This document shows, one piece after another, positions 62,001 to 64,000 of a stretch of 64,000 nt of DNA. The stretch spans positions 729,475 to 793,474 of the forward strand of contig PTEX01000232.1 in the NCBI GenBank assembly GCA_003342815.1. The letters run 5' to 3'. The notes beneath the pieces were generated by a model that was not told where the DNA came from, ran no database searches, and saw only the letters and a program-made list of their open reading frames with translations. A program made the translations under genes and the position numbers. Source of the stretch: Eudromia elegans. Taxonomy: Eukaryota > Chordata > Aves > Tinamiformes > Tinamidae. Every line of letters begins with the position of its first letter. Within the stretch, counting starts at the first letter, position 1.

Positions 62001-64000
62001 CTAAGGAGTTACATATCGGCTCAAAGCCTATCTCTGTGAATATGATGCATATATGATAGACTACAATTTTAAATTCACATTTATCCTCCATTTTCACACA
62101 GTTATTTGTTACTGTTTATTTGCTAATTTGTTTCCATTTCCTCTATGCTTCAATATGAGTCAGCTCCTCTGATGTATCCTTGCACAAGAACCTTCCTAAG
62201 TGCCAAAATCCACAGTGGAATGGATATGAAAAAGTCATGTAGTTTTTCTGATATCTGCCATCAAAGTATTGCTGAACAACTATATATTAATGGGAAATAT
62301 CACAAGAATCTTTTACAGTCATCCTAGTTGAATGATGATCAATAACATCACGTACCTGACAGTGAAACCGGTCCTTGTCCCTCTCTGAAACCATACTCTG
62401 TAGAATGGCTATTTCTTCCTTTAAAGACCCATTGGCCATTTCACTCTTGGTAAGGGCAAGAGTCAGTGCTTGGGCCTTCTCTTTCCATTCTATTTCTTCA
62501 CTTTCCGTCTGCTTCAAAATAGCAGTCACTCGTTCCAATTCCTCCTCCTTTACTTTCCTCTCATCTTCCAGCTGTTGGGCCAGCTCATTGTGCCTTTTCA
62601 GCAAATGGTCTCTCTCCTGGAGAACTTTCTTCTTTTCTGCTTCTTCTTCCTCCCATTTTTGGAGTTTCTGAATTTTTTTCTTTAGAGTCTCCCCTTCATC
62701 TTTCCATTGCAAAGCTGATGTTAATTGTTTCAGGAGTTCACTCTGCTTCCGAAGTTCTTGCTCTCTCCTTGTCAGACTCTTCTCTAAATATCGAACTCTC
62801 TCTCTCTGGTATTTGATCTCTTCATCCTTCTTGACCAGAGTATACTGAACTTGCTGCAGATCTTCTTGAATACCTCTCATCGTCTCCTCCTCCAATTGTT
62901 TTTGCTCACCTTGAGCCTTATTCTTTTGATCTCTCTCATGTAAGACTTCTTCCAGGAGCTTCTGTTGCTCTCCGGGATATCTATTCTCTTCAGTCAGCAT
63001 TACCTGGAGACTCTGCAAGGTCTTTAGTTCTCCTTCTTTGAGATGAAGTTTTTGTGCGAGAGTTTCATTGTCTTCATCTCTCCTCTTCACCATCTCCTCA
63101 AGCAGACTCACTTGCTTTTGGCAAGATGTTAGTGCTACTTTCATACTTTCTTCACGAAGCTGGTACATGTTAATTTGCTTTGTGTGATGGAAGAACTCCA
63201 AACTGTTGCTTTTCATTGTCTGGCTCATTTCATTTACATCCTCTTGTAGGTCCTTGGCCTGCTTGCCATCTAATAGCTTCTGCTCTAGAAGCTCCTGGAC
63301 ATGCTTTTTTAAAGCCACTATCTCCTGCTCTCTAGCTTCTAGGGAAGATTCAGCATATTCTAGTTTATGTAGTAAAGCTTTTGTCTGTTTCACTGTCTCT
63401 TCCTTTTGCTGCTGAAGCTTAGAGATAGCCTCTTCCAGGAGCCCTATCTTCCTTTTTCTCTCTTTCAGAGCTGCTTCTGTTTTTTCAAGATGAGCTTGCT
63501 CAGATTTGTGCTTTTCTTCCTTTTCCTTGTACTCCTCACATTGCTTCTTAAGGGACTCATTTTCTTGCTCTTTTTCCTTTACAGTCACTTTAAGATGTTT
63601 CAGAATTTCCCTCTGCTGTTCAGAGTCTCTTTCTTGTTTTTGGAAGGTCTCAATCAGTTCCTTCTGAGATTCAATCATGAATTCTTTTTCTCTCAAAATT
63701 GCCTTATAGTGTGCCAAGTCTCTATGTAAAACTTCCATCTGTTTTTCTGTTTTTTCCTCGTATTTCCTTGTTTGCTGCATTTGCATATCTAGGTGCCTGT
63801 CCTTCTCTTTTAAAGTTTCTAATGTCTGCTCCAGTTGGTCATGGGCAGTCTTTAACTTGGTTTCCATGTTTTTTTCAGCTACTTGGATTTGTTTTCGTTG
63901 TGATTCAAGCTCTTGATCTCTTTCACATAAACAAAGTGTCACCTTTTCTAATTTACCATGCAGCTCCTGTAGGTACCTATCCTGCTGCTCCTTGTACTGC
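59034..64000 (-). CDS. CEP250: CEP250 (C-Nap1) C-terminal portion, 5' end outside the window
   Basis: C-Nap1 is a large coiled-coil protein at the proximal ends of centrioles. It anchors rootletin, and NEK2 phosphorylation releases it at mitosis. Six exons read downward: 64000-62356 (continues past the window), 61325-61275, 61012-60857, 60428-60315, 60159-60115, 59321-59034. All junctions inside the window are GT-AG in phase 0, giving about 765 residues ending in 'RAARAARYEELK' and TAA. The long exon is nearly pure coiled coil rich in E, K and Q, without prolines over long spans. The 'LESLQRAVARLEHEKTDLKQ' segment resembles the rootletin/C-Nap1 family. The exon 60428-60315 has a non-coiled, serine-rich insert (SLPDACRFSLSESDQGK). 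The identity rests strongly on position: CEP250 precedes ERGIC3 on the same strand in human 20q11. Confidence 0.85.
59322..60856 (-). other. CEP250 introns between its last exons
   Basis: Apart from exons 60428-60315 and 60159-60115, this stretch is AT-rich intron with homopolymer T runs near 59588-59612. All neighbouring junctions are phase 0, so an overlooked small phase-0 exon is possible. Confidence 0.45.
61326..62355 (-). other. CEP250 intron, nothing further seen
   Basis: A 1 kb AT-rich intron after the long coiled-coil exon. No repeat or extra exon was recognised. Confidence 0.5.

Noticed and set aside
62375..63729. Plus-strand reading frames opposite the CEP250 long exon
   Set aside because: They are shadows of a Glu/Lys/Gln-rich coiled coil, reading as Ser/Phe/Leu-rich strings in the complementary frames.

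Overview
The window is vertebrate nuclear DNA, most likely from a bird. All genes are split by GT-AG introns. The dispersed repeats are CR1 LINE fragments plus one solo retroviral LTR. The gene order ERGIC3 next to CEP250 matches the block on human 20q11. CR1 is also common in turtles and crocodilians, so the bird call is an inference from CR1 together with low overall repeat content.

Layout, left to right. (1) 1584-25213, plus strand: 25 coding exons of an ASAP-family Arf GTPase-activating protein with BAR, PH, ArfGAP, ankyrin, proline-containing linker and SH3 regions. The 5' end lies left of the window. (2) 26.1-30.3 kb: a GC-rich stretch holding a minisatellite of about 29 units. (3) 30313-33629, plus strand: a complete six-exon alpha-2,3-sialyltransferase of the ST3GAL1/2 group, best explained as ST3GAL8. 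(4) 36535-57908, minus strand: complete ERGIC3 in 13 coding exons (383 aa), convergent with the sialyltransferase and starting in a CpG-rich promoter. (5) 59034-64000, minus strand: the last six coding exons of a long coiled-coil protein, identified as CEP250 (C-Nap1) mainly by position and architecture.

The main point of interest is the ASAP plus ST3GAL pair beside ERGIC3/CEP250. In humans ASAP1 and ST3GAL1 lie on 8q24 with PHF20L1, SLA, NDRG1 and KCNQ3. Their duplicates PHF20, SLA2, NDRG3 and KCNQ2 lie on 20q. The pair here therefore looks like the 20q-side whole-genome-duplication copies of ASAP1 and ST3GAL1, kept in this lineage and absent from the human locus. The ASAP gene is open in every exon, keeps its catalytic zinc finger and arginine finger, and mixes ASAP1-, ASAP2- and ASAP3-like residues. 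It may be a fourth, unnamed ASAP.

The genes act in membrane traffic and the centrosome: ASAP in Arf-GTP hydrolysis at membranes and actin-rich adhesions, the sialyltransferase in the Golgi, ERGIC3 as an ER-Golgi cargo receptor, CEP250 in centriole linkage. Nothing suggests they act as one functional unit. All comparisons with human proteins and maps are from memory; no alignment or search was run. Exon boundaries were placed by splice sites, phase continuity and homology.
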